Shown here in pieces: positions 43,595 to 51,454 of a stretch of DNA of 64,000 nt. Source of the stretch: Spirochaetales bacterium (GTDB lineage: Bacteria > Spirochaetota > Spirochaetia > DAHUYW01). Numbering within the stretch: position 1 is the first letter of the stretch; each line of letters begins with the position of its first letter. The notes under the pieces were generated by a model. That model was given only the letters and a program-made list of their open reading frames with translations, had not been told where the DNA came from and ran no database searches. The translations under genes and the position numbers were made by a program. The DNA is taken from the NCBI GenBank assembly GCA_027306915.1, contig DAHUYW010000010.1:53154-117153 (forward strand), read 5' to 3'.

Positions 43595-44188
43595 CTACCT
43601 CCCCATCAAGCCGGCAAGAAGCCCCTTATCGAAGGCGGCAAAGGCGAGAGCCATGAGACCCAGCGTCAGGAAGGCGATCGGAAGGCCCCTCAAGGGACGC
43701 GGGATCCATTCCGACTCGAGCCGCTCGCGGATAAGGGACAAGAGGAGAAGCACCAAGAGAAACCCGCCCCCGGCCCCAAGACCGGCAAGGAAGCTCCCGA
43801 GAAGATCATAATCGGCGCGTACGGCGATCAAGGTTACCCCGAAGACCGCGCTATTCGCCACGACGAGGGAGAGAGGGAGATCGGCCAGCACTCCGGGCCT
43901 GCGCGGAGCCCTCTCGAGCGCCTTCCCCAGAAGGACCACCAGCCCGGCCGTCGCCATCACGAAGACCATCGTCTGCAGGAACACAATCCCGAGCGGCAAG
44001 AGAATGAGGTGCTGGACCAACCAGGTGAGCAGCGCGGCAAGCGAGGAGACAATGGTCACCGCGAGACCAAGAGCAAGCGCCTTCTCGACCCGTCGGGCCG
44101 CATCCATCGATACACAGACGCCGAGAAAGAGATCGAGCACGAGGTTGTTGACAAAGACAAGGCCGATGACGATTCCGATGTAGCTCAT
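43595..44188 (-). CDS. rnfA: Rnf electron-transport complex subunit A
   Basis: The 197-residue product has six spans and the RnfA/NqrE features: FVNNLVLDLFLGVCVSMDAA near the N-terminus, where the Cys helps bind the intramembrane Fe-S centre, LILLPLGIVFLQTMVFVMAT in the middle and PLSLVVANSAVFGVTLIAVR. RnfA and RnfE form a pseudo-symmetric pair carrying electrons across the membrane. It is last in the operon and overlaps rnfE by 4 bases. No rnfB follows. Confidence 0.9.
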   Translation of the reverse strand: MSYIGIVIGLVFVNNLVLDLFLGVCVSMDAARRVEKALALGLAVTIVSSLAALLTWLVQHLILLPLGIVFLQTMVFVMATAGLVVLLGKALERAPRRPGVLADLPLSLVVANSAVFGVTLIAVRADYDLLGSFLAGLGAGGGFLLVLLLLSLIRERLESEWIPRPLRGLPIAFLTLGLMALAFAAFDKGLLAGLMGR

Positions 44189-44916
44189 AGTATCGACTCA
44201 GGCGCATTCGGGCCGCCCAGCCCTGCGCCTCTACCCACCTCGATCGAGCTCGCGCTTGTTCGCCCATCATGCCGCCCGGGCCTCCCCTCCCGGCGCGGCC
44301 CCACCCAATTCGCAAGAGCCGCGAGGTAGGCGACCACGAGAAACGCGCCGGCCGGAAGCGCGAGCGCGCCGATCGGATGATGCACAAGCCCCGGCACCTT
44401 CACGATCCCGTTCCACCCCCAGAGTGGGAAGAGAGTGATTGTCCCGGATCCAAGCGCCTCGCGGACGAGGGCTACGATCGTAAGGCCCAGGGCGAAGCCG
44501 GCTCCGATGCCAAGCCCATCCAGCACAGCCTTGCCGACGCTGTTTCGGTTCCGACTCCCTCCGATCCCTCCGAGCACGAGGCAGTTGACCGCAATAAGCG
44601 GTACGTAGATCCCGAGGGCCTGCGACAGCGCGGAGGCATAGACCCGAGCTGCCTGATCCACCACAGTCACGAGCGCCGAGATGACGAAGAGCTGGGCGAG
44701 GAATCGGACCTTCTCAGGTATCACCGTGGCGATTATGCCCGCCACCAGCTTCCATCCCACCAAGACGAAGAGGACTCCCCCGCTTAGGGCAAGGGCGTAG
44801 TCGGTGTGCGTCGTGACGGCGATGGACGGAAACAGTCCCAACGCCAGCGCGGCCACCCGATTCTCAAGGAGGATGCCGGAACGACCGCCTCCGGGCTTCG
44901 GCTCGCTGCCCGTCAT
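44185..44916 (-). CDS. rnfE: Rnf electron-transport complex subunit E
   Basis: The 243-residue product has six spans with LFPSIAVTTHTDYALALSGG, RFLAQLFVISALVTVVDQAA, IYVPLIAVNCLVLGGIGGSR (the Cys is the Fe-S ligand) and FALGLTIVALVREALGSGTI. It is the partner of RnfA. The sequence ends with a polar tail of about 40 residues. ATGA overlaps link it to rnfD upstream and rnfA downstream. Confidence 0.92.
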   Translation of the reverse strand: MTGSEPKPGGGRSGILLENRVAALALGLFPSIAVTTHTDYALALSGGVLFVLVGWKLVAGIIATVIPEKVRFLAQLFVISALVTVVDQAARVYASALSQALGIYVPLIAVNCLVLGGIGGSRNRNSVGKAVLDGLGIGAGFALGLTIVALVREALGSGTITLFPLWGWNGIVKVPGLVHHPIGALALPAGAFLVVAYLAALANWVGPRREGRPGRHDGRTSASSIEVGRGAGLGGPNAPESIL

Positions 44917-46019
44917 AGGTCCGCTCCCGTCGCCCTCGACCGGAGCCGACGCGAGCGCGCGATCCGGTCAATGGCGGGCACGGCGATGTTCATGAGGATG
45001 ACTGCAAAGGGCATCGCGCCCTGCACGCTCCCGTACACCCGGAACAGAAAGGTCAGCGCACCCGCCCCCACCCCGTACACAATCATTCCTCCCGCCGAAT
45101 GAGGAGCGGTGACCGGATCGGTCGCCATGTACAGGGCGCCAAGAACGATCCCTCCCGCAAGGAGCTGAAAGAGAGGGTCCCCGTGGAAGAGAGCGCCCCC
45201 GAGCGGGAGCCCCCCAAATACCCAGGTCAGGATCAGGAAGCTTCCGAGATAGGCGACGGGCACTCGCCAGCCGATGATTCGCCTTCGGAAAAGCAAGATG
45301 GACCCGAGGATGAGAAGAGGCAGCGAGATCTCGCCGATCGAGCCGGGAACAAGCCCGGCAAAAAGGTCAAAATACCGGGGATCGATCCGAGCTCCGGCGT
45401 GGTCACCGAGCCACTGGGCGACGGACTGTGAGAAGGGGCTCACAGGATAGTGACCCTGTGCGAGAAGCCCGATCGGCCCGACGCCATGCCCCCTCAGGTT
45501 GGCGGGGACGGAGGCGAGAAAGGCCAGCGGCGAAGCTGCCCGTGTCGCACCTGACCCCGAGACCGCAAGGCGCCAGGCCAGCGGGGCGCTCCAGCTGCCC
45601 ATCGCCGCGCTCCACGACAGAAGTGCGAGCGCCACGCCGGCGAGGGCCGGATTCATCCAGTTGCTTCCGAGCCCCCCGAAGCTCCACTTGACGACCACCA
45701 TTGCGAAGAGCGAAGCAGCAAGAGGAACATAGAGCGGCACGGCGGGCGGCATCAGATAGCCGACCAGTAGGCCCGAGAGGAAGGCGCTGCCATCGTAGAG
45801 CGCGGGCCTTTTGAGAAACAGCCCCATGCCGAGCTCGCCAACAAGCGCCGCACCGATCGAAACCACGAGGACGGCGAGGGCGGGAAGCCCGAACTGCCAG
45901 ATTCCCCACAGCCCGCTCGGAACAAGACAGAGAGTGACGGCCCACATTATCGCGGAGGTAGTGCTCCCTTCGTGGAGATGGGGAGCACCGGCGAGCTTCG
46001 GCGAAGCCGGGCCCTCCAT
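44913..46019 (-). CDS. rnfD: Rnf electron-transport complex subunit D
   Basis: The 368-residue membrane protein has about nine or ten spans and the flavin-attachment motif SGAT in VSGSGATRAASPL, where FMN is covalently bound to Thr. LGSNWMNPALAGVALALLSW and GALYMATDPVTAPHSAGGMI are further RnfD/NqrB blocks. The ATG at 46019 overlaps the rnfC stop by 1 base (TGATG). The next gene is rnfE, not rnfG as in the usual rnfCDGEAB order. Confidence 0.92.
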   Translation of the reverse strand: MEGPASPKLAGAPHLHEGSTTSAIMWAVTLCLVPSGLWGIWQFGLPALAVLVVSIGAALVGELGMGLFLKRPALYDGSAFLSGLLVGYLMPPAVPLYVPLAASLFAMVVVKWSFGGLGSNWMNPALAGVALALLSWSAAMGSWSAPLAWRLAVSGSGATRAASPLAFLASVPANLRGHGVGPIGLLAQGHYPVSPFSQSVAQWLGDHAGARIDPRYFDLFAGLVPGSIGEISLPLLILGSILLFRRRIIGWRVPVAYLGSFLILTWVFGGLPLGGALFHGDPLFQLLAGGIVLGALYMATDPVTAPHSAGGMIVYGVGAGALTFLFRVYGSVQGAMPFAVILMNIAVPAIDRIARSRRLRSRATGADL

Positions 46020-47344
46020 CAAGCGACACCGCTTACGCGACCACGCCGCTTGCCGACTCGCAAGGTTTCGACCAGGGGCAGATGCGCCGGGCAGACGTAA
46101 CTGCAGCAGCCGCACTCGCTGCAGCTCAGGAGTCCCTCCCGACCGGCATCCGCGTGAAGATCGCGCTCGACAAGCTTGAAGAGCCGCGCGGGATCAAGCC
46201 CTGACGGGCAAACGCTCGCGCACCTTCCGCAGCTTATGCACGAGGTGCGCCGCGCGGCCCGCACCTCGCCGGCGGAAAGCCCCAGAACGGCGGTTGTGCT
46301 CTTGGTGACGGGTGTCCCCAGGTCGTAGACCGCCGAGCCCGTGAAGGGGCCTCCAACCACGACCCGCTCGGGAGTCTCCGCCAGCCCCCCGCACTCGGCG
46401 AGGAGCGCTCCAATCGGCGTCCCAATGCGGACCTTCAGGTTCGCCGGCTCGCGAACCGCGCCGCCCGAGACAGTGACGACCCTTTCGAAAAGCGGCTTCT
46501 CCAACGCGACCGCCTCGTAGATCGCAACGAGAGTCCCCACGCTCACCACCGCCACTCCTTCGGTGAGAGGGAGGAGACCGGCGCCGATCTCGCGGCCGGT
46601 GAGAGCCTTCACGAGCTGCCGCTCATCGCCGAGGGGATATCTCGCAGGAAGTGCGACTACCTCGACCGGAAGCCCGCTTTCCCGGCACGCAGCCCTCATG
46701 GCCTCGACCGCCTCGGCATACGGCTCCTGGATTCCAACCACAATGGCCCGCGGCTTGAGCAGCTTGGCCGCCATCCGAATACCCTCGACGATCTCACGAG
46801 GCCGCTCCACCATGAGGCGGAAGTCCCCCGTCAGATAGGGCTCGCACTCGACACCATTGACGAGAAGATGCTCGATCGAAACACCCTTCGGCGCGCGTAG
46901 CTTGACGTGGGTCGGAAAGCCGGCTCCCCCGAGCCCGACCACGCCCATCTCTTCGAGGAGCGAGAGGATCTCCGCCTCACTCCGATCGCTTCGCGCGGTC
47001 GGCCGGTTGCGGCGAAGGCGCTCGAACTCGCCCTCGAGCGAGATGATCGCCGCCTGGGAGCGTGAGCCCTGCGCGGTCACGACTTCGCGGATAGCGGTTA
47101 CGACGCCGGGGATGGGTGAATGCACCGCCGCCGAGATGATCCCTTGCGGCTTCCCGATGAGCATTCCCTCACGAACCCGCTCGCCGACTTTGACGACGCA
47201 CTGCGCTGGAGTACCGAGGTGCTGCGAGAAGGGAACAACTGCGGTGGTGGGGAGAATGGCATTTCGAATCGGCGATTCCATTGCGAGGCGTTTGCGGTCT
47301 ATCAAGGTCACACCTCGCTCAGGGGGGCTTTTGATGCCACTCAT
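46019..47344 (-). CDS. rnfC: Rnf electron-transport complex subunit C
   Basis: The 441-residue product has the N-terminal Rnf barrel-like region (HLGTPAQCVVKVGERVREGM), the NADH/FMN-binding block MGVVGLGGAGFPTHVKLRAP, and two 4Fe-4S motifs near the C-terminus, CISCGRCASVCPSGLDPARL and CSECGCCSYVCPAHL. RnfC takes electrons from or to NADH. It overlaps the upstream membrane-protein gene by 4 bases. Confidence 0.95.
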   Translation of the reverse strand: MSGIKSPPERGVTLIDRKRLAMESPIRNAILPTTAVVPFSQHLGTPAQCVVKVGERVREGMLIGKPQGIISAAVHSPIPGVVTAIREVVTAQGSRSQAAIISLEGEFERLRRNRPTARSDRSEAEILSLLEEMGVVGLGGAGFPTHVKLRAPKGVSIEHLLVNGVECEPYLTGDFRLMVERPREIVEGIRMAAKLLKPRAIVVGIQEPYAEAVEAMRAACRESGLPVEVVALPARYPLGDERQLVKALTGREIGAGLLPLTEGVAVVSVGTLVAIYEAVALEKPLFERVVTVSGGAVREPANLKVRIGTPIGALLAECGGLAETPERVVVGGPFTGSAVYDLGTPVTKSTTAVLGLSAGEVRAARRTSCISCGRCASVCPSGLDPARLFKLVERDLHADAGREGLLSCSECGCCSYVCPAHLPLVETLRVGKRRGRVSGVA

Positions 47345-48855
47345 GCTGCTTGCTGCTTTCTCCTTGAGCCAGGACTTCTCATACCATACATCATCTGGGG
47401 TGTCAAATCATCACGAAGGACAATCAGCGGAACAAGAACAAAGCATCCAAGCGGCCACAGGAGCCACCTTCGCGCACCGAGACCGAGGCGGCCGGCGAGG
47501 CTCGTCAGTCGGGTGGCCGTGGGGCGGAGCTGCTCCCTGAAAAGCGGGGTGAGGCCGTCGCCTTCCGCCATTACCCGAGAATACCACCCTGGTCCCAGCC
47601 GCTTGACTATGCCGGGCGCCTCCAGGATTCGACCGCCGTCGCGCTTGAAGGAGGCGAGCGTCACCTGTTGGTTCGGCGATGGAAAGGCGTAGGGATACCC
47701 GAAGGAGAGGCTCGCCTGGTAAGCCCGGTGAGCGATGTAGGAGGCCGCATCAGGCAGCGCATCGCTTCCGTCCTCCCGCCATAACCGCGCAAGAGCGCTC
47801 TCCGACCATCCCTTTGCTCCGGCGAACGCGATCGGGGTCGGAAGCCGCTCTGCAGGTGCGTCGATCCTCCCGATGAGAGGTGCGGCTTGCGCGAGGAGGA
47901 AAAGGCAGGCGAGCGCGGCGATGGAGAGCCTCTCGAGCCCTGCGGACAGGGGTCGCCGCGCGACGGCCACCGGAACAAACAGTCGGTGAGCCCGACGGCG
48001 CAGGGCGCTCGAGCGGGCGGCAGCGAGGAGAGCCCCCAAGGATAGATCTGCGGCGAAGGCTACCCCCACGGCCACGAGGAAACCGGGCTTCCCGCTGCCG
48101 AGCAGGCAAGCTGCAACAAGCGCCGCGACCGTCACTCCCGCTCCCTGGATGAGCCCCTTGGCGTCGAAGCGACGGTAGCTCATCCACTCGTCGAGCGCCG
48201 AAAGGCCTCCATCGACGAGCAGTGCCCATCCTGTGTACAGAAAGAGCGAGCAGATCACGAGAAGCGCCGCTCCCGTCCCCGCGAGCGGGATCCAGGGGAG
48301 CAGCCCGGCGGCAAGCACTAGGGAGATCCGGCGGCGCCTCTTTATCTGAGTCATTGCCAAGAGCGCGCCGAGCAGGAGCAGCACGACTCCTGCGGCCTGC
48401 CCGAGCGTGCTGGCATCGCCAAGACGCCACCGCATCCCCGAAAGGGCGGCTCCCACCTTGAGCTCGGTCGCAAGGAGGCCGACGCGCTCCTTCAGGTAAA
48501 TCACGTGATCGTGTCCCGCGAAGAAGAGCGCCCCCGCACCCTCCATGTAGGGGTCGAGACGGGGATCGCTCGGATCAAGGCGGTGCAGGAGGTCGGCAAC
48601 CGTGACAGTCGCCGAGCCGGAGAAATCTGTGAACTGCAGCCGTGCATTCCAAGCCGATACGGCTTTGAAACCGGCCGCCGAGAGGCGAGCCTCCACCTCC
48701 GCGAGCCTCACCTGATCGGAGACGAGCAGCATGTAGTAGCCGCGCCACACCGACACTCCCTCGATCGGAAGCAGGACAAGCCGGGCGAGCGCAGCCGGAT
48801 AGAGCATGAGACAAAGGAGGATGAGGATCGAAGGTCGAAAGCTTTTGGATTTCAT
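47341..48855 (-). CDS. Large membrane protein of unknown function, first after PAP2 in the Rnf operon
   Basis: The 504-residue product has an N-terminal span (PSILILLCLMLYPAALARLV), an external alpha/beta part of about 100 residues, then a block of about eight spans (for example AAGVVLLLLGALLAMTQI and LIQGAGVTVAALVAACLLGS), a second external part and a last span (WLLWPLGCFVLVPLIVLRDD). It has no Fe-S or flavin motif, so it is not RnfB or RnfG. Overlap of 4 bases with rnfC suggests a part in the complex. I recall a similar arrangement in Treponema but cannot check. Confidence 0.75.
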   Translation of the reverse strand: MKSKSFRPSILILLCLMLYPAALARLVLLPIEGVSVWRGYYMLLVSDQVRLAEVEARLSAAGFKAVSAWNARLQFTDFSGSATVTVADLLHRLDPSDPRLDPYMEGAGALFFAGHDHVIYLKERVGLLATELKVGAALSGMRWRLGDASTLGQAAGVVLLLLGALLAMTQIKRRRRISLVLAAGLLPWIPLAGTGAALLVICSLFLYTGWALLVDGGLSALDEWMSYRRFDAKGLIQGAGVTVAALVAACLLGSGKPGFLVAVGVAFAADLSLGALLAAARSSALRRRAHRLFVPVAVARRPLSAGLERLSIAALACLFLLAQAAPLIGRIDAPAERLPTPIAFAGAKGWSESALARLWREDGSDALPDAASYIAHRAYQASLSFGYPYAFPSPNQQVTLASFKRDGGRILEAPGIVKRLGPGWYSRVMAEGDGLTPLFREQLRPTATRLTSLAGRLGLGARRWLLWPLGCFVLVPLIVLRDDLTPQMMYGMRSPGSRRKQQAA

Positions 48856-48873
48856 ACGGCCTTCGCGTCCAGC

Positions 48874-49353
48874 TCACAGGCTGCAGAAAGCTACGGCGAT
48901 AAAAAAACCAAGGATTACTCCAACGGAGACCTCCGCCATTGTGTGTCCGTGGATCTCCTTGACCGGATGCGGCGGGATGGAGAGCCTTGCGCTCAACTGA
49001 GCGGTCAGATAGTTGATGGCTCTCGCCTGCGTCCCTGCCGCACGACGCACCCCTAAAGCGTCCCGGATGGTGAGCAGCCCATAACAGAGCATCGCGACAA
49101 AGAGCGGTGAGCTGACCCCTTCGGTAAAACCGATCGAGGTTGCAAGGGCGGTTACCATGCAGGAGTGGCTGCTCGGCATCCCGCCGGTTGCCCAAAAGAA
49201 GGTGAGGAGGATATCCTTCGACGAGCGATTCTTGCCGGTCGCGACGTTGATGATGGCCTTGAGCAGCTGAGCGACGAACCAGCTGAAAAAGGCCGACAGG
49301 AAGACCGGGTGGTAGATGAGCTCGGTGAACTGCTGAACCGCTCGCCCTGACAT
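48874..49353 (-). CDS. Divergent PAP2 family (DUF212) membrane phosphatase-like protein
   Basis: The 159-residue product has the DUF212 blocks ATGGMPSSHSCMVTALATSI, TIRDALGVRRAAGTQARAIN and EIHGHTMAEVSVGVILGFFI, which keep the PSGH-like, R and H residues of the PAP2 phosphatase site in altered form. It has about four spans. The family may act on lipid phosphates such as undecaprenyl pyrophosphate. It lies 18 bases before the large membrane protein of the Rnf operon and begins 33 bases from the repeat module. Confidence 0.88.
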   Translation of the reverse strand: MSGRAVQQFTELIYHPVFLSAFFSWFVAQLLKAIINVATGKNRSSKDILLTFFWATGGMPSSHSCMVTALATSIGFTEGVSSPLFVAMLCYGLLTIRDALGVRRAAGTQARAINYLTAQLSARLSIPPHPVKEIHGHTMAEVSVGVILGFFIAVAFCSL

Positions 49354-49388
49354 CGTCCGATTAGTGTCCGGCGAGCCCTACTATTTGT

Positions 49389-49436
49389 CAAGCGCCGGTA
49401 GGGCGAAGCAAGGGCGTAGCGGTGCCGGTGCGCTTG
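49389..49436 (+). repeat. 48-bp intergenic repeat, first copy of locus B
   Basis: CAAGCGCCGGTAGGG at the left and CCGGTGCGCTTG at the right form inverted ends that can pair. It is identical to the next copy over 48 bases and close to the copies near 14.2 kb. The left end on the opposite strand reads GCGCTTGACA, supplying a TTGACA directed at the PAP2-like gene. Confidence 0.95.
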
Positions 49437-49454
49437 TTCTTCGCGGAATCAGAT

Positions 49455-49502
49455 CAAGCGCCGGTAGGGCGAAGCAAGGGCGTAGCGGTGCCGGTGCGCT
49501 TG
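49455..49502 (+). repeat. 48-bp intergenic repeat, second copy of locus B
   Basis: Identical to 49389-49436, separated by an 18-base spacer beginning TTCTTCG and ending TCAGAT. The 18-base spacer at locus A has the same ends, so the unit is 66 bases. Confidence 0.95.
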
Positions 49503-49532
49503 TCGCGGACTGTAAGCGCCACGAGGTATGAG

Positions 49533-50516
49533 GTGGCCCGAGAAGCATTTCCCGCGAGAGACTTTTTGCCCGGCCGCGACGACGTCGGGCGACGACTTGA
49601 TCGTGTCATGCGCAGGCTCCTCCCCTCGGCGCCGCTTTCAAGGATCTTCCAGGCGATTCGCAAGGGGGAGATTCTGGTGGGCGGACGCGCCGTAGCCGGG
49701 TCCTACCGCGTGCAAGAGGGTGACGTGATTCGAGTCAGAGCCGGCCTGGCAAAGGCGGGCTTTGCGAAGGCTACCCACCCCGAGGCCGAGGCTCCCGCTG
49801 AATGGCTGTCATCCGCGATTCTACTCGAGAGCGACCATCTCCTTGTCGTCAACAAGCCGCGCGGTCTTCTCGTCCACGGCGAAGGCTCAGTCGAGCGTGC
49901 GATCCGAGCCTACCTCGCTCCGAAGCTTCCGGCCTCGCTCTCCTTCCTTCCCGGTCCCCTTCACCGCCTCGACCGGAATACCTCGGGTCTTCTGGCCTTC
50001 GGGAAATCCCTCGCGGGCTCGCGGCGCTTCTCGAGCCTGCTGAAGTCTGGGGCGATTGGCAAGCTCTATCTCGGGCTTCTTGACGGTGCGCTTCTCACGC
50101 GTGTCGAATGGGAAGACGCCCTCGAGCGAAAGGGCCGCGACGGAGTGACCATGCAGAGCAGCGGAGGGGTGACCGCGCGAACGGCCGTCGTGCCACTTCT
50201 GCAAAGCGATCGCTTCACCCTTTCCGCCCTGCAGATCGCAACCGGCTTTACCCACCAGATCCGCGCCCAGGCGAAGATTCACGGCCACCCGCTTGCCGGC
50301 GACCGCAAGTACGGAGGATCGTCCAGGCCGGGCGGTTATCTCCTTCACGCCTGGATCCTCGAGCTCTCTGAGCCTGACGAGCTTCTCGGGTTCGCGCGGA
50401 TCGTCGCTCCCCCCCCTTCCCAGATGCTCTCGTTTCTGCGCGTCGAGCTCGGCGGCAGGGCGATCGACGCCCTCCTCGCCTCCGCAGAAGGCTTCCCCCT
50501 TCCCTTTTCAAAGTGA
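49533..50516 (+). CDS. RluA-family pseudouridine synthase with S4 domain
   Basis: The 327-residue product has an S4-like RNA-binding start (RRLDRVMRRLLPSAPLSRIF, KGEILVGGRAVAGSYRVQEG) and the RluA catalytic region with LVVNKPRGLLVHG, catalytic Asp in PLHRLDRNTSGLLAFG near residue 155 and TGFTHQIRAQAKIHGHPLAG. It isomerises uridines in rRNA. The GTG at 49533 has GAGG 6 bases upstream; the frame stays open through the repeat copies to 49422, but those residues are translated repeat. Confidence 0.92.
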   Translation: MAREAFPARDFLPGRDDVGRRLDRVMRRLLPSAPLSRIFQAIRKGEILVGGRAVAGSYRVQEGDVIRVRAGLAKAGFAKATHPEAEAPAEWLSSAILLESDHLLVVNKPRGLLVHGEGSVERAIRAYLAPKLPASLSFLPGPLHRLDRNTSGLLAFGKSLAGSRRFSSLLKSGAIGKLYLGLLDGALLTRVEWEDALERKGRDGVTMQSSGGVTARTAVVPLLQSDRFTLSALQIATGFTHQIRAQAKIHGHPLAGDRKYGGSSRPGGYLLHAWILELSEPDELLGFARIVAPPPSQMLSFLRVELGGRAIDALLASAEGFPLPFSK

Positions 50517-50534
50517 TCGGGCTATCATTTCTTA

Positions 50535-51398
50535 ATGAGGCGACTCTTCCACCATCTCGCTTGGCTTCTCAAGGGCGTAAAAGTCTTCGCCCTCGTCGGG
50601 AAAAGCGGTACCGGTAAGAGTTTTAGGGCAAAGCTGGTCGCCGAGAAGTGGGGAATCGACCTCATCATCGACGACGGGCTCCTCATCCGGGACGACAAGA
50701 TAATCGCCGGCCGCTCCGCCAAGAAGGAAAGGGCCTTCCTCGGGGCGATCCGGACGGCCCTGTTTGACGACAATGAGCATCGCAAAGAGGTCCGCATCGC
50801 GCTCGATCACGAGCACTTCAAGCGAGTCCTCATCCTCGGAACTTCGGAGCGGATGGTCGCGAAGATAGCGGAGACCCTTGGCCTTCCGTCAGTCTCCCGC
50901 ACCCTCCACATAGAAGACATCGCGAGCAAGGAGGAGATCGGGCGGGCGATGAGCTCCCGCAGCGTAGAGGGGAGCCACGTCATCCCCGTTCCGCCCCTCG
51001 AGGTCGCCAAGACCTATCCCCACATGGTCTACGACAGCATCAAGCTCTTTCTGCAGAGGAGCCTTGGATACCCCCGCAACTCGAAGGTATTCGAGAAGAC
51101 CGTGGTACGGCCGCGTTACTCCCGCAGAGGCCGGGTGACCATTTCCGAGATTGCGCTCACGCAGATGGTTCTCCAATGCGCCGATGAGTTCGATCATTCG
51201 CTTACCATCAGGAAGGTCTCAATCAAGGAGACACAGGCGGGATACTCGATCGATATCTTTCTGCACGTCCCCTTCGGCGTCCAGTTGGCAGGGAACCTTC
51301 ATAACTTCCAGGATTATGTCATCGAGAACCTCGAGCGTTTCACTGGCATTCTCATCGAAGAGGCAAATGTGAACGTCGAGCGGGTGACCACTCGATAG
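50535..51398 (+). CDS. P-loop ATPase-like protein fused to an Asp23/Gls24-like domain
   Basis: The 287-residue product starts with VKVFALVGKSGTGKSFRAKL (Walker A near residue 20), DLIIDDGLLIRDDKIIAGRS and KRVLILGTSERMVAKIAETL, matching a P-loop family I know mainly from Clostridia. The last 95 residues (RGRVTISEIALTQMVLQC, VHKVS-like IRKVSIKETQAGYSIDIFLH, LHNFQDYVIENLERFTGILI) look like the Asp23/Gls24 alkaline-shock domain. The fusion is unusual. No promoter was found; only 18 bases separate it from the rlu gene. Confidence 0.75.
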   Translation: MRRLFHHLAWLLKGVKVFALVGKSGTGKSFRAKLVAEKWGIDLIIDDGLLIRDDKIIAGRSAKKERAFLGAIRTALFDDNEHRKEVRIALDHEHFKRVLILGTSERMVAKIAETLGLPSVSRTLHIEDIASKEEIGRAMSSRSVEGSHVIPVPPLEVAKTYPHMVYDSIKLFLQRSLGYPRNSKVFEKTVVRPRYSRRGRVTISEIALTQMVLQCADEFDHSLTIRKVSIKETQAGYSIDIFLHVPFGVQLAGNLHNFQDYVIENLERFTGILIEEANVNVERVTTR

Positions 51399-51405
51399 AG
51401 CGCGT

Positions 51406-51434
51406 TTGACAAGAGGCGGCTCTGCTCGTAAGAT
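51406..51434 (+). promoter_or_regulatory. Promoter of the 51455 gene
   Basis: A perfect TTGACA (51406-51411), 17 bases, TAAGAT (51429-51434); GGAGGAG lies before the ATG. Confidence 0.7.
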
Positions 51435-51454
51435 ATGTTCGCTGGAGGAGATGC

